This document shows, one piece after another, positions 1-11,812 of a stretch of 64,000 nucleotides of DNA; the stretch's first letter is position 1, and every line of letters starts with the position of its first letter. The position numbers and the translations under genes were made by a program. The stretch spans positions 14,576,108 to 14,640,107 of the forward strand of contig NC_088717.1 of the NCBI RefSeq assembly GCF_963576615.1, written 5' to 3'. The DNA is from Watersipora subatra. Taxonomy: Eukaryota > Bryozoa > Gymnolaemata > Cheilostomatida > Watersiporidae. A model generated the notes under the pieces. It worked only from the letters and a program-made list of their open reading frames with translations, did not search any database and was not told the origin of the DNA.

Positions 1-1439
1 CCGCCCACATGAGAACGTGCGGCGGTAACAACCTGAAATTTTGTGACAACACTCCAGAGATGTTTCCCGGCAAACGCTGCAATAGGTTTTTCCATCATGC
101 AAATATGCGAGTGTATACAACTCCATTCCGGGAACTTTTGGATCAGACCTCGTATACTTTAAGTAAATCAGTTAGTTCTATAAGTATCTTTTTTCAGCTG
201 AAGTATTAAAAGTTTGTGTCAGCCTGCAAAGAATTTATCTATCTATAATACAATAAGTCAGATTATAATCTACCAACAATGGCATCACTGGTTAAAATCT
301 AGCAACAAGAGAAGATGATTGTAAAATTGTAAGTATTAAGCTCATCCCTAATCAAAATATTAAACTGGAGTAAGAAAGCTACCTTTGAACTTAATAGCTA
401 TCTTTTTGGTTCTATTTTGCTGTTTAGACAGGTTCGAAGGTTGAGAATTCTGCCGAAAGCCATTGGTCGGGCTTGAGTATGTATCAAAATTGGAAACCCT
501 ACTAGTACTCATAACGATATCAGCTGTTCAATCGTGTCATTGATATATCAGAACCACTGTCTTTGATGTACGGTGAAGAACTATAGAAACCTACAAACAA
601 GAAAATGCATGTCAACATATACTATAATGCATTCAAGATTCATTATAATGCTTGCACAAAATTGTAGTAAATTATCAAAATGTATCGGTATTTTTCTATC
701 ATTTTCGGCTGTGTCGATGTTTGAGGTGATGTCAGGATGTTTCAGAAACAAAATCGACAAAACTTGATCGCGATCGATACACTCAGAGAAAAATGCTGAT
801 GCTAAACATATCCAAGCTGAAGGAGCCAGATTATTCTTAAAATTGAATCCTCTCACAAACTGGAGGCTAAATTGATGTCAACTTAAAAAGTCTGAATGTT
901 GAAGTCTGACAAACATTTTTATGATATACATGAAGTCTCAAAAAAACTACTAGAATGAATGCTCATCATATTCCCTCTAAGACAAGTTTTTTGTATGGTA
1001 GAGAAACAGAGCTTTCACGCTGAAGAGCTACTAGTTCTGAGTCAAATTTCTTTGGATAGAGTTCAGGAAGCATGTAAGCCACCTCACAACTGCATATGAA
1101 ATACCTTTCTTCATCATGCAGAAGCCTTTAAAATAGGTTATTAAGAAAAGAAAATGAAGCACCATATACTGAATTGCACAGCCTGAGTACACAAATAGTA
1201 CAAGAATATGAAAATTCTGATTATGGATACAAGTACAACGAACTAGACTATTCATTTCCAGTCTTTTTTCATCTTGGTAATGCCACTAATAATGGGCCAT
1301 AATTTACCACCATTGTTAAACTGTTAATAGAGATTTCTTGTAATAACTCTATCGCATGAGCTGCTACCGGAAAGAAACAAGCCTAGCTATCTAGCAAGTG
1401 CCTCAACCTTTACCAATAGGTAATACTGTATTTAAGCAT
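1..1439. other. No gene recognised
   Basis: AT-rich sequence with only short open frames. None has a recognisable domain or convincing splice signals. A stretch near 725-795 resembles sequence near 10060-10120 (both contain AAAACTTGATCGCG), which suggests a shared interspersed repeat. Confidence 0.5.
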
Positions 1440-2311
1440 TATAGTAGACGTTCCTATACCGTAAACCTCCTATTATGTAAATTCCAGATAACTTAAAACA
1501 ATATAAGCAGTTTTTGCTTCGTACTACGTAAAAAATTCCATATAACATTAAGTGTTAAGTAGGAGCTACTTCTCAAATTTGATTTAAACTATAACATATT
1601 TCGCCGCACCTGTGAGAGAAAAAACGATGTACGTCTAGCGTTCTATCTATTACGTATACAGCTTACATTATATTCTAGTTTGTTGTGATAAATCGTCAGA
1701 TGTGTCAACAAAACAGAGATTAGGGTAGCTGCGCAGCTGTTAATAAATACTTTGAGGCGATCGATTGGTGCAGGTCATACAGCGCCATCTACCAATCTGA
1801 ATGTCACGAGATGGGAGTATCGTCGAAAGTTATTTTTTATCCTAACCTTGAACCCTGGATATGAATAGGCGATGAACAAGTGGACACTATTATTTTTATA
1901 ATAAAATATCCTTTTGTTTTGCTTTATTGTAGACGTATAAATATTTGTTATTAGTTTTACTTTCCAAAATATACTTTGTTGTCTAAAAAAATGAACAAAT
2001 CGTTGAAAATGGACGTCGAATATGTGCGTTCCCCATCAACTTATTGTAAAATTACCGCAATCATTATCTATAAAACCAGTGAAATTGACCAAAAAAAAGA
2101 GGCAAGTTGTCGATGCGAACTAATAATATTACTGTTATAATACAGCCAACAAATTAAAGTTTTGCGATGTTTTTGTATGGTCAAAGGGGTGAGTTTGGAA
2201 ATATCTGGGAACGGATTAGGCAATTTACATGTATTTCGTATAGCATAAAATCCCTATAACATACAGGTTCTTGAAACGGATTCTTTACGCTGTAGGAGCG
2301 TTAACTGTATA
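1440..2311. mobile_element. Inverted-repeat DNA transposon, non-autonomous (CAGTAGACGCTCC family)
   Basis: The left end reads TAGTAGACGTTCCTAT and the right end GTAGGAGCGTTAACTGTA, which are imperfect inverted repeats of each other. The same terminal sequence recurs at 51700 and 54095, at about 43304, and in degraded form near 9115-9790. The interior (GATTGGTGCAGGTCATAC...) is also shared with the copies near 9516 and 52280. No transposase frame is visible, so this is a MITE-like copy. The ends are approximate to a few bases. Confidence 0.6.
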
Positions 2312-3888
2312 TAAAATTACTTTTTGTTTCAGTATTGTTTTATCAGAACGGTTTGAGCAACAGTTAGTTTTTAAACATATTTTGGTGCAGAGATGTAGAG
2401 CTGACTACATAGAACTTGCTAAAAGAATTATTCGACCGAAAAATCAACTATTAACAGCAAAAAAACTAGTCAACGACTTGGACTACACCATAATTTATTC
2501 TCTCAATAAAATGTTGTGCTTGTCCTTGATTTTCTACCGAACCTTAAAATAACTATCCATATTATGTCATTTTATGAGCAAAAATCAATGTTGAAGCAAC
2601 ACAAAGCCATAACGTTCTTGGACCATAGCAGTGCAAAATGAACATTGCAGGCTTGCAATAATTAAAGTAAACAATATAAAGCTAACAGAAACTTTCAATG
2701 GCAAGAACTTCCAAAAACTCATCATTAAACAAAGTAGATAACCAGTAGCACAATTTTTTATAAGTAGTGATCAGTCGCATAAGTGTATGCATATCCCGTT
2801 TCATGGTATCTTTAATAGTCCTACCATTTATTACAGAGTTGATGGTGAAGTAAAAAATCCACAAAATTGCAGACCTGAGATTAGCAGAGGTGTGCACTCA
2901 AGGTAACATATCTGCTCGAGTAAGCCTTATGGCTCACTTCACAAATTAATTGAAAAGAAATGATTTTCTGGTATCATTTACTTATATTCCCATGACCAAA
3001 CACAAGCGAAGCGATTGGTTTGGGAGATTTATGATAAATGCACATGTGCACACAACTCCCGAAAAATATTCATTAACGGCCGTCGCAAACCCTTGTACCG
3101 AAATCTCATCAACAAATTTAACCATTTTTGTGTAGAGCCGTTTAAATATAATAACGATACAAAACACATATAAACCTATTTAAATATGTTACCAAGTCTT
3201 TGAAAGGTTACCGCAAGACCCTAAAACTAACCCATTTGATCAGATTATACATAAATAAACAGATTAATTTGGCCAAAAATCGCGATAAAACTTGACAAAC
3301 TTGCTCTAATCAAAATTAAGACCGGCCAACAAAACGCCCATAAGGCCGTGCGGCAAATAGTAGAACTATTAAATCATGCGCATTTCATGAGAAAAACGTG
3401 CACATTTCACCAGTCTATAGCATTGTCTAATTGCCGAAGGTTTCTGTAATTAACGTAAAAGTACTGAAGTTATCGCTTCTTTTTGGCCGATTTTATTATT
3501 CGAATTAATTATTGGATTTTATAAAAAAATTGTTATAATATTTAATTATAAGAATAAATGTTAGAATTTACAACATTGAAGTATATAATGATTGCATTGT
3601 CTAATTGCCGAAGGTTTCTTTAATTAACATAGACCGTTTGAGGCGTAGACCGATTTACAGGTACGAAAATGTGGTACACAGTTTATCAACCTATGTTTTT
3701 TGTCCAATTACCGAAGGTAATTGGAACATTAGCCAGATTTCTTTACATCTTATCTACAAGCTAGCGCAGAACTACAATGCCCCTTTATGAAAAGAATATT
3801 TCTTTATTTTACTCCAATTTGCAGAAAACTTCCAGACGCGTTAATGCTAATGCTTGCTTTCTGTTACGTATCGCTGTCAAAACCATTC
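2312..3888. other. No gene recognised; one dispersed direct repeat
   Basis: No coding exon is seen. A 25-bp sequence beginning CATTGTCTAATTGCCGAAGG occurs at 3421-3445 and again at 3595-3619, with a weaker related copy near 3701. This looks like part of a degraded repeat. The open frame at 2271-2552 begins inside the transposon end and has no recognisable features. Confidence 0.5.
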
Positions 3889-5099
3889 TACCCTAGGACA
3901 CTTATATTTCGCTAGTATTTAGTTTCGTGAGTAGCATACAGAGTAAAATTTCGCTGCAACTTAATTTCGCAGCTTTGATGAGTGCGAAAATATAGTGATG
4001 TGAAAATAAATGCAGTGGAACAAACATTAGATTCCTCAGGTCCAGTTCACTGGTACGAAATATTTTTCAATTTGGGACTACCGTACTTTTTGGACTATAA
4101 ACCGCACCTCTATATAAGCTGCATCGGCTTTATTTTCCAAAAAACGATAATAAAACAATACATAAGCCGCACCTTAGTATAGGCCGCAGAACTGAGGACT
4201 GCTTTTTAACGTGGCAGCAACTTTGCCATTTAAAGCGGAACAGTGCAGAACGGCAAAGTTTCGTATTATCCGACGCTTTTTAACTTAGGGCCTAGCGGGA
4301 CAGTACCGTGAGGCATTGTTTCGTATTTTCTTTCACCGCTAGAAGCGCACTAATTGGAGATTCTCGTTAATGCGCCCAGCGGTGAAAGAAAAAGCCACAG
4401 ATTAGCCGCACCCTTATATAAGCTGCATGGCTCAAATCATCAGAAAAAAAGTAGCGGCTAATAGTCCGAAAAGTACGGCAGTTTGTATTTGTGAACCGCA
4501 GGTAGAAATGTGTAAGCGACATCAATAATGCAATTTGATCGCTTGCTGCCATTTGTCTTCTGGACTATCAATGACGTCAAGGTCCCTGCCGCAGTGATTG
4601 ATGTGGTACCAATTTTAGAATTCAAGCATTCATAGCACGCGGTGCCGCAGTGGCCATGACTCCGGGTTGTTATTGCTTTTGGTTGGTAATAAAATTCATC
4701 ACCACAATAATTATTATTCAATTTTATGACTTTCCCTACCAGACTGTCATCCTCATCAGTTACATATTCGATGAGTAAACTAATATCATCATCTTCCTCA
4801 TTTGTCTAGGCTTTTCCAAAAAAACTTCTTATCTTAATTTGTTTTGCCATGCTGCTCAGTCGGTGTATTAGCTATAATGAGTTTAGCAAAAATTGCCCAA
4901 TGAGCCAACCACACACGAAAATTGCCTGCATTTCTAATATGACGATTTTATTGTGAATATCAATGAACAAAGCCATTTAATTTCGCGTTTTCGCTCGTTC
5001 GTTATGATAGTTTAGTTTCGCTCATAAAATTTTCGCGAGAGGATGTTGCCGCGAAAATGCGAAAGGTAGATGCCGCGAATACATAAGTGTCCTAGGGTA
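3889..5099. mobile_element. DNA transposon with TACCCTAGGACACTTAT ends
   Basis: The left end TACCCTAGGACACTTATATT and the right end (read on the minus strand) TACCCTAGGACACTTATGTA are near-perfect inverted repeats about 1.2 kb apart. Both continue into TTCGC-rich subterminal sequence (for example TTTCGCTAGTATTTAG and TTTCGCGTTTTCGC). A second, unrelated inverted-repeat element sits inside it. No intact transposase is visible. The superfamily is not determined. Confidence 0.7.
4077..4482. mobile_element. Nested MITE with ACTRCCGTACTTTT ends
   Basis: The left end ACTACCGTACTTTTTGGACT and the minus-strand right end ACTGCCGTACTTTTCGGACT form long imperfect inverted repeats that continue through ATAAACCGC / ATTAGCCGC. 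The element is about 400 bp and lies wholly within the TACCCTAGG element, so it inserted later. It has no coding capacity. Confidence 0.7.
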
Positions 5100-5567
5100 C
5101 ATTCAACACAACCAACTTTCAACTTTCCAAAACAACTTTCAAACTGTGTATATCACACGGCAGCTTGCCATTTTACTTTTAATATTGCATTTCAGAGATA
5201 TAATAAACATATTTCATAATTGCTGTTGTTAGTTAAATTACGTACAGTAGGTTAGGCCTACAGCTTGAATTAATATTTATTTTATTGTTGTAAAACATAG
5301 GTTTGAGATAGTAGTAGATTAGGTCTGATTTGTATACAACCTTTTGTTTTGCATAATTGACCTTTTGAATTTTATTTCAAAACAACTTGATAACTACCAT
5401 GGAAATACAACCTCCCAGAACACCATGTCGTCGCACTGGCCATCCACGTGTCTCCCAATTATTACGGAAGAGGAGAAATAGAAGGTCCTCACAGCAACCA
5501 TCAACATCAAATGCTAATGTTCAACAACATGCTACTCAAAATAATAACAACAACTCATCTGATTCAG

Positions 5568-5623
5568 AGAATTCTTTAATAGATGTTGTAGGCGAAGCCT
5601 ACAACATTTAACTAAAGAATTCT
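5568..5623. repeat. Near-perfect hairpin, 26-bp arms, 3-nt loop
   Basis: The arm 5568-5593 (AGAATTCTTTAATAG..., ending TTGTAGGC) pairs with 5597-5623 (GCCTACAACA..., ending AAAGAATTCT) around a GAA loop, with only one or two mismatches. A further TAGAATTCT follows at about 5631-5639. It could be the folded end of a transposon or a foldback element. Confidence 0.75.
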
Positions 5624-7168
5624 ACTTTTGTAGAATTCTGACCTTTTGTAACTATTTTTTCAACAACCAGCAGTACCCTTTCTTTTTTCCATTTTCACTT
5701 TGGTCGTGGGCTGTATGAAAGGGGAATTTCTAGTGTAAATATACTTATATTTTACTGGAGTTGTAGAATTGTATTGACTCGGAGCATCCTACCAATAAGA
5801 ATTGAATTAAGTCCTTACGGTCACCATAGAGGAATCGACTCAATTCTCTATTTTCTATAATCAAAACAACCTGAGTCAAAATGCACCAATCCGTCCCTCT
5901 ATAATTACTGTGTTGATGGAAAACTATCACGGAGAGTGACGTGCTAAGTAACAGAATCTGTTACTTGACGTGCGCCAAAGCGAAGATGTCAGTGCAGTCC
6001 CATGTTACCACCCGCATATGTTTTTAAAAGACTTCGATAGCAGTGCATACATTTTATTGGTCAATAATATCTACTACGCACTAGCTTTATGGTTTACCTG
6101 CGAACTGACAATAGGCTTGTTTATAAGTTTTATAGCTGCTCAGGAATATTGTTCATACTACCGAAAAGCCTATATAACGACACGCTTTGTACCTATACAA
6201 AAACAATGATCACATATCACAGTCCTATCAGATCCGCCCAAAATTTTGCCACAATAAATTGAGCAAGTTAGGTTATCATGGTGCCAAAAACAAACCAGTT
6301 GCATAGTTTTTTCTTTATTCATGAAACAGCATAAAATTGTGGTTTCAGTTTTTTCTTTAATTTCCAGTTTTTTATGAATGAAATAAAATTTGGAAACAAT
6401 GACCTAAATACATTTCTACTATTAAAATCCTTCAACGCTGGATCAATGATATCTTTAGGTACTACATTTTTATATTACATAATGTGCGTCTGTGTTTTGG
6501 TCAAACTGCAAAAGCAACAACATTTTTTTGCAGCCAGTTTCCCTAAACTTAAAAATATTAAACATCTCTTTGGTTTTTCAAATGCGATGATTCGTGTGCA
6601 GAATTTTTTGCTGATTTTAAAAAACTGTAAATTGAAGTTATATGACAGAAACTTGCTTTTTCAGCAAAAATACTGAGCGCATTCCAGCAAAAAAAAGGTA
6701 GGCATGACTTAACTACACCTGAAAATGGAATAAAATCCCTAGTAAAATAGTTGATATTTGCTATAGAAACAGTCAATAGGCTGAGCTAATGCGTGTCGCT
6801 AAATTAGCAATTGCGGGTTAATGCTATTTTGATATATTATACGTCAATTTTTGTAAGAATTGACAGAGAATTGATTTTGTTTATTTGGCAGAACTGAATT
6901 GAGTCACTGAAGATAGGATAACTAAAGAATTGAGAACTGAATTGTGATGTTTTTGCTATGAATTGCGAATTGAATTGATTTATACATGACATATGATGCA
7001 AAAGAATTGGCAATTGAACAGTTGATATTTTGATGAGATTGAAATGAATCAAGTCACTTTTCAAAGTGGTATAAACATCTCTGGAGACTACTCAAAACAA
7101 TTTCTTCTGGGCAGATATTCCTATACCAGTCCTATGTAAAAAGTCCAGTCCTATGTAAAAAGTTCTGA

Positions 7169-7209
7169 ATATATATATATATATATATATACATTATATA
7201 TGCTAGTGT

Positions 7210-7271
<62 letters not shown>
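7169..7271. repeat. (TA)n microsatellite
   Basis: Pure TA dinucleotide runs interrupted once by ACATTATATATGCTAGTGTC. The flanking motif TGCTAGTGTC / TGCCAGTGTC occurs on both sides of the second run. Confidence 0.95.
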
Positions 7272-7274
<3 letters not shown>

Positions 7275-8528
7275 AGTGTCAAATAAAAAACTCAGTTTAT
7301 GTACTATTTAATGGATGAAAATATGTTCTGTTATACTAAGAATAGACGAATATGCCTATACTCACTTTCTTCGTTGGAAAAAGGCAATATTCAGACAATA
7401 GTCATGCTCATTCTTCCACCTACACTAACTTATAATAAAAATCTGATAGCTGATTCACTAAACAGTGTTTGTACACGAACTCGTGATAATGGCTACCACA
7501 TGCAGTAAATAGAAAATATTCACTTCAATCGTATGCCTATTTACCCCATCATACTGTTTAATTGCTAAAATTAAAATCCAACTAATTAAGAGGGTATTAC
7601 AGTATTATTATTTCTTCAACTAAATTTTTTTTTAACTTTAGCACAATTAAGTTAAAAGTTAAAATATATTAAAATGCTGTGGAAGATCCTAAAACATTGT
7701 CATTGCAATAAACATTCTTCGTACTTGAGGCACACATCGGTTACTACGAGTAACTTTTTATTTGTACTAAAACTTCACGCGTATCGCAGCAAACGAATCA
7801 TATGATACAACAGCTATACAGTGCTGTATTTTATGGGCTGCAACACCTACATGTATACAAACAAACACTACTCAAAACGGATCTACGCATGAAGCAATCC
7901 ATTGATGGAAAGCCGGATGAAGACAACATAGCCTGAGCTGAGGCGAAAATACACGGACTACTACATCGAACGCACGACTTTAAATCAGGCCGTGCAAGAA
8001 GGCTAATGACTAAACGTAGAGTTGTTCTTCATGGAGAAGTTACAACTCCTGCAGCAGCTTTATAAGATTGGTCACATAAACCATATCATTGTCTTACATT
8101 TACCTTTGCTGCATTTAAACTGGTTACCACAATTACTTTTGTTAACCAATGAGAAGCAAAGTGTACATTTTTAGAATACTATAGCCGAAATAATGAGCAA
8201 TTATTATTTATCTGTGACTTCATGGGGAACAATAAATAAGTTAACTTCCTAGCTTGCAGTCAAAATATTTTAGTGCTGAAACCATCCTCAGGAGATGGCA
8301 ACTTGCAAAATGCTATGATGCAATCAAGACCAAACTTTTTCAACCTTCATGTAGCTACGATATATCTTGATTAGACTTTGTTTGACCACTGCATGTAGCA
8401 GCTGTTTCATTCGACCACAAAATTACAAGTCAGGATGTTTAGATGTCATGATGTTGATGTCTATAAATAATCTTTCAGCAGAATTCTAGTAGCACAGAGG
8501 GCTAAGAGACAGGGTGGACTTTTAGATG

Positions 8529-8534
8529 TTTTAT
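8529..8534 (-). terminator. Polyadenylation signal of RPL21
   Basis: AATAAA on the minus strand, five bases after the stop codon, which would make a very short 3' UTR, as is common for ribosomal protein genes. It was identified by motif and position only. Confidence 0.55.
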
Positions 8535-8538
8535 TAAC

Positions 8539-8779
8539 TTAAGCAATGAATTCATATCGAATAGGCTCAACCATCTGCGGTGCATTGTTTTTGGCGCTGA
8601 CAAAATGTGCTGGCCTTGGTCCGACTGGCTGACGCTTCAAGTTAACCTGGCGACCTTCAGCTCTTGCTTGTGCCTTTTTCTCTTCGTTCTCTTTCATTCT
8701 CTTCAAAAAGTCCAGCCGACAGTTTGAATGCTTGACATGCTCAATTCTGAGATTGATTCGCTTAGGTAGAATTCGGCCT
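8539..8779 (-). CDS. RPL21: RPL21 last coding exon
   Basis: Acceptor TTTGTTTCAG/AGGCCG completes Arg81 and continues [18 protein letters not shown], then [16 protein letters not shown], ending EPIRYEFIA and TAA at 8541-8539. Confidence 0.97.
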
Positions 8780-11700
8780 CTGAAACAAAACGCAAGTAGC
8801 AATTAGGGCAAACCAAATCAGCTCCATTTATTACATGCATTGGAATGCCTTTGTGTTAGTGACACAGCTACATGTACAAATCATAAAATGCTGATAGACA
8901 CTGATTTCAAAACGTTTCAAAGGAGTCTCATGCTTAGTAGGCTATGTTTAATCTAATGTTACATGAGTCTATGAGCATTCTTAGTTGTGTCAGATATTAA
9001 TACCCCACAGTTACTAACATTCTGACAGAAAAATCCTTGATTGGTGCAGCTTTGGCCTTGGGTGAGCAAATGATACATTTTAACACTACAACATGTTGAG
9101 TATACATGTGAATGTACCGTAGACGCTTCTACAAAGTACATAAATTATCAATTTATGTACATTGTAGACTGAACAGTAACTGTGGTATTAATGGTTTGTA
9201 CAAGCAACTTTACTATTTTTCTTATCACTTTGGGTTGTTTCAGGGTGGATGATTACTGTAAGTTTGCGTTAAGCTAAGGAGCGTGCAAGCCTTCCTTGTC
9301 AATTTAAATGAGCTTTTCCTTTTTTAGACAGCAAGGTCTATAATGGGAAGAAAAAAATGCGTCTGTGAAAAATAAGTCGAGTAAAACGAAAATGTATATT
9401 TCCTATTGAAAGAGTGGTGTCTGTCTGTTCATCCATTTTCTGAAGACAGGGTGAAAAGAATTATTTCAATAAGACTCCAATTCATGATATTCAGATTGAT
9501 AGACCAAGTTTAACACCTGCACCAATCGACCGCTTTCAAGTATTTTAGAATAAGTGTGCAGCTATTTATTCTCCCTGCTTTATGGGCACCATCTAACGAT
9601 CAGTCATGGCGAGCTAGACTGCAAGGGTGCCAGTATATGTAATAACGATACTAATATGGTTTACTCAGCCAAGTGCGGCAAAGGAGAAAACGATATTTTA
9701 TGGCTAACTATGGGACTATCGTTTGTTAAATCGACTTTGAGAACTGGCACCGACTGGACGCTTTACATTATATGAAATTTCCTACATAATACGAAGCTCC
9801 ACTTTCAAATTACAGTGAAACTCGGCTAACTCGACCTTCACGGGACCGAGAGAAAGTGTTCGAGTTATCAGAGTGTTCAAGTTATGAGAACATTGTCACA
9901 AGGGCATGTATTCATCAGTACATATACAAACTATATATAAATCAAAAGCATAGATTGCTTGTAGCAAGTTAAGGGGCCTCTCATGTAATGTTTTAACAAT
10001 TTTAATCAGAAAGTATAAATATTTTCCTATTACTTGAGATTTGTTTGTTTGTTTTAGGTGATGTGACTGCCAGGACGTTTTCAGATAAAAATAGGCAAAA
10101 CTTGATCGCGGTTGAAACGCTCAGTAAAAAAGACATATTTTTCTTGAGCGTTTTAACAAAAAACAATTTTACTGATTTTATCAAAGCGCTGATTTTATCT
10201 GAAGGTTACTTCGCTTAACCTTGCTTTCGGAAGGCTATTCTCAAGCGGATGTTTGGTAAAAGTTGATTTTTTGCAAACCGTTAGAAAAGTCGTTAACAAA
10301 AATATTTTGCCGATAGAGGTAATAATGACGCCTAAGAATTACTAAAAGTTGATGTTTATCTCTGTGGCTTGGAATAAAGTGATATTCTAAAGCAATAACA
10401 ACCGCCTCGGTAGCCGTTGGGCAAAAAACTGTTCGAGTTAACAAAGTTAAGGTCGAGTTATCTAAAGCAATTTATCATTGCGTGGGAACAGACCAAACAA
10501 ATCCATTCGGGTTAACCATTTGTTCGAGCTAACCGAGGGCGAGTTATCCGTGTTTCACTGTATGTGAGAAAATTAATTCCACTGAATGAAAAAATACACA
10601 TATTTTCAATTTCAAATGTAATTCACGTCATAAGGGGTTTACATTACAGGAGCAGAACACTCAATACCAAAGGAGTCATTTACATTGAAAAGCCATAAAC
10701 GTATGTAAACTTGATGTTATACCCAATAATCCTCACCTCACTCGCTTGTTTACGACCACTCCAACAGCATGCTTAGTTACATTAAAGACTCGGCCAGTTC
10801 GTCCATGATAAGACTTGTGCGGCATGCCTTTTTGTATCGCTCCATCTCCCTAACAGACATAACAGACCATTACCAATTTGCATCGCTCCATCTCCCTAAC
10901 AGACATAGCGGACCATTACCAATTTGTATCGCTCATCTTCCTAACAGACAGAGCAGGCCATTACCATTATCGGCACAGTACTACCACATATACTAAAATG
11001 ATAATTGAAAGTGTTTTAATATAATAATAACAAACAATGAAATTTTGACAGCCGGTTAATGATTGTTTGCTATGATACATGTTATTAACATTTGAACCTT
11101 ACGCCATCATCATCATAACTGAACACACTGTACAATTTTAACTAATATAAGAATAATATTAACATTTTGAAAATCAAAATTTTTGTTTACTTATTCATCT
11201 CGAACCTATAATGAACACTGACTAATTGAGAACTACTGTCAAAATTTCATGTTGGACCTGAATTGTGTGAGATGGCTAAACGGAGAAGAATCGAGTAAAT
11301 TAAACCAATATGCAAAGATGGAGTTTGGCAGTGCCAGCATTATATCCTTCCTAGCCTATTGCAGACTTAGATAGAGATATAAACTGTTGCGACCCAATTC
11401 TATGATGTAAAAAATTTCAACATTAATTAATTTATGTTTGCAACGCAAAAGTAAGTTTGGCTATCACCAAATTTTATATATAAGGGTTGCTAAAAATAAA
11501 CCTAGAAATCAAGAAAGTAATAGATTACAATTTGGTAGACAGAACAAATTATATGATTAGATTAATAATGCTGCTACAATTGAGTGCTGTTTACAAATTC
11601 AAAAATACTATTTAATGAGTAATACATTGCCTGCTTGATTAAATTACAAAGCATAATTTCAAACAATCTAGAGGTACCTTAACATCTACATAGTCTCCAA

Positions 11701-11812
11701 CTTTGTAGACTTTCAAATATCGCGCAAGTCCTGTGGTTCCATGTTTTTTGAAATTCCTGCTAAACATATACCGAGTTCCACGTCTATATCCTTTGGTGTT
11801 CGTCATCGTGAC
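8539..11812 (-). CDS. RPL21: 60S ribosomal protein L21 (eL21), complete coding sequence
   Basis: Structural protein of the large cytosolic ribosomal subunit. Three coding exons join in frame: 11806-11678, 10849-10737 and 8779-8539. They give 129+113+241 nt, which is 160 residues plus TAA, exactly the usual eukaryotic eL21 length. The start [17 protein letters not shown], the middle [19 protein letters not shown] and the end EPIRYEFIA are family hallmarks. Splice sites are TTTTGCAG/GTCACGATG, AAG/GTACCT, GTTAG/GGAGAT, AG/GTGAGG and TTTCAG/AGGCC. The acceptor six bases before the ATG means that a 5' noncoding exon lies upstream. It was not located; CTTTTCC on the minus strand near 12350 is a weak 5'TOP candidate. 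AATAAA lies at 8534-8529, just after the stop. The neighbouring USP46 gene points the other way. Confidence 0.97.
9110..9790. mobile_element. Degraded copy of the CAGTAGACGCTCC transposon family
   Basis: In RPL21 intron 3. GTACCGTAGACGCTTCTACA near 9115, CACCTGCACCAATCGACCGC near 9515 and GACGCTTTACATTATATGAA near 9760 match parts of the copies at 1440-2311 and 51700-54095. The ends are unclear. Confidence 0.45.
9811..10562. mobile_element. MITE with TACAGTGAAACTCGG ends
   Basis: In RPL21 intron 3. The left end TACAGTGAAACTCGGCTAAC and the minus-strand right end TACAGTGAAACACGGATAAC are inverted repeats 752 bp apart, flanked by TA. Both ends continue into repeated GAGTTA / CGAGTTATC motifs. 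The TA target duplication and the CAGT ends suggest the Tc1/mariner/pogo superfamily. No transposase frame is present. Confidence 0.8.
10737..10849 (-). CDS. RPL21: RPL21 middle coding exon
   Basis: Encodes residues 44-80 ([18 protein letters not shown]... to VVVNKRV) plus two bases of Arg81. The donor is AG/GTGAGG. The acceptor GTTAG/GGAGATGG is the first of three tandem copies of itself (see the 46-bp repeat). Confidence 0.96.
10831..10968. repeat. 46-bp tandem repeat, 3 copies, spanning an RPL21 splice acceptor
   Basis: On the plus strand the sequence TCGCTCCATCTCCCTAACAG begins at 10837 and again at 10883, with a diverged copy at 10929, so the period is exactly 46 bp. Copy 1 contains the real 3' splice site and the first bases of the RPL21 middle exon. 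Copies 2 and 3 lie upstream in the intron. Copy 2 repeats the acceptor motif unchanged. Confidence 0.9.
11678..11812 (-). CDS. RPL21: RPL21 first coding exon
   Basis: The exon starts at 11812 after TTTTGCAG. The ATG is at 11806-11804, and it encodes residues 1-43, ending GDYVDVK before donor GTACCT. It is phase 0 at the 3' end. Confidence 0.96.

Larger units (their letters stand above)
5100..8538. other. Intergenic region without recognised gene
   Basis: The region holds a long hairpin (5568-5623), a TA microsatellite (7169-7271) and low-complexity AATTGA-rich sequence (about 6845-7040). Open frames at 5387-5611 (74 aa, Arg/Ser/Asn-rich, running into the hairpin) and 6374-6676 (100 aa) have no recognisable domain. 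Calling them genes is not supported. Confidence 0.5.

Noticed and set aside
8780-11677. snoRNA genes in RPL21 introns, as in human
   Set aside because: I looked for C-box and D-box pairs on the transcribed strand (TGATGA near 9912, a TCATCA cluster near 11105) but found no pair with proper spacing and terminal stem.
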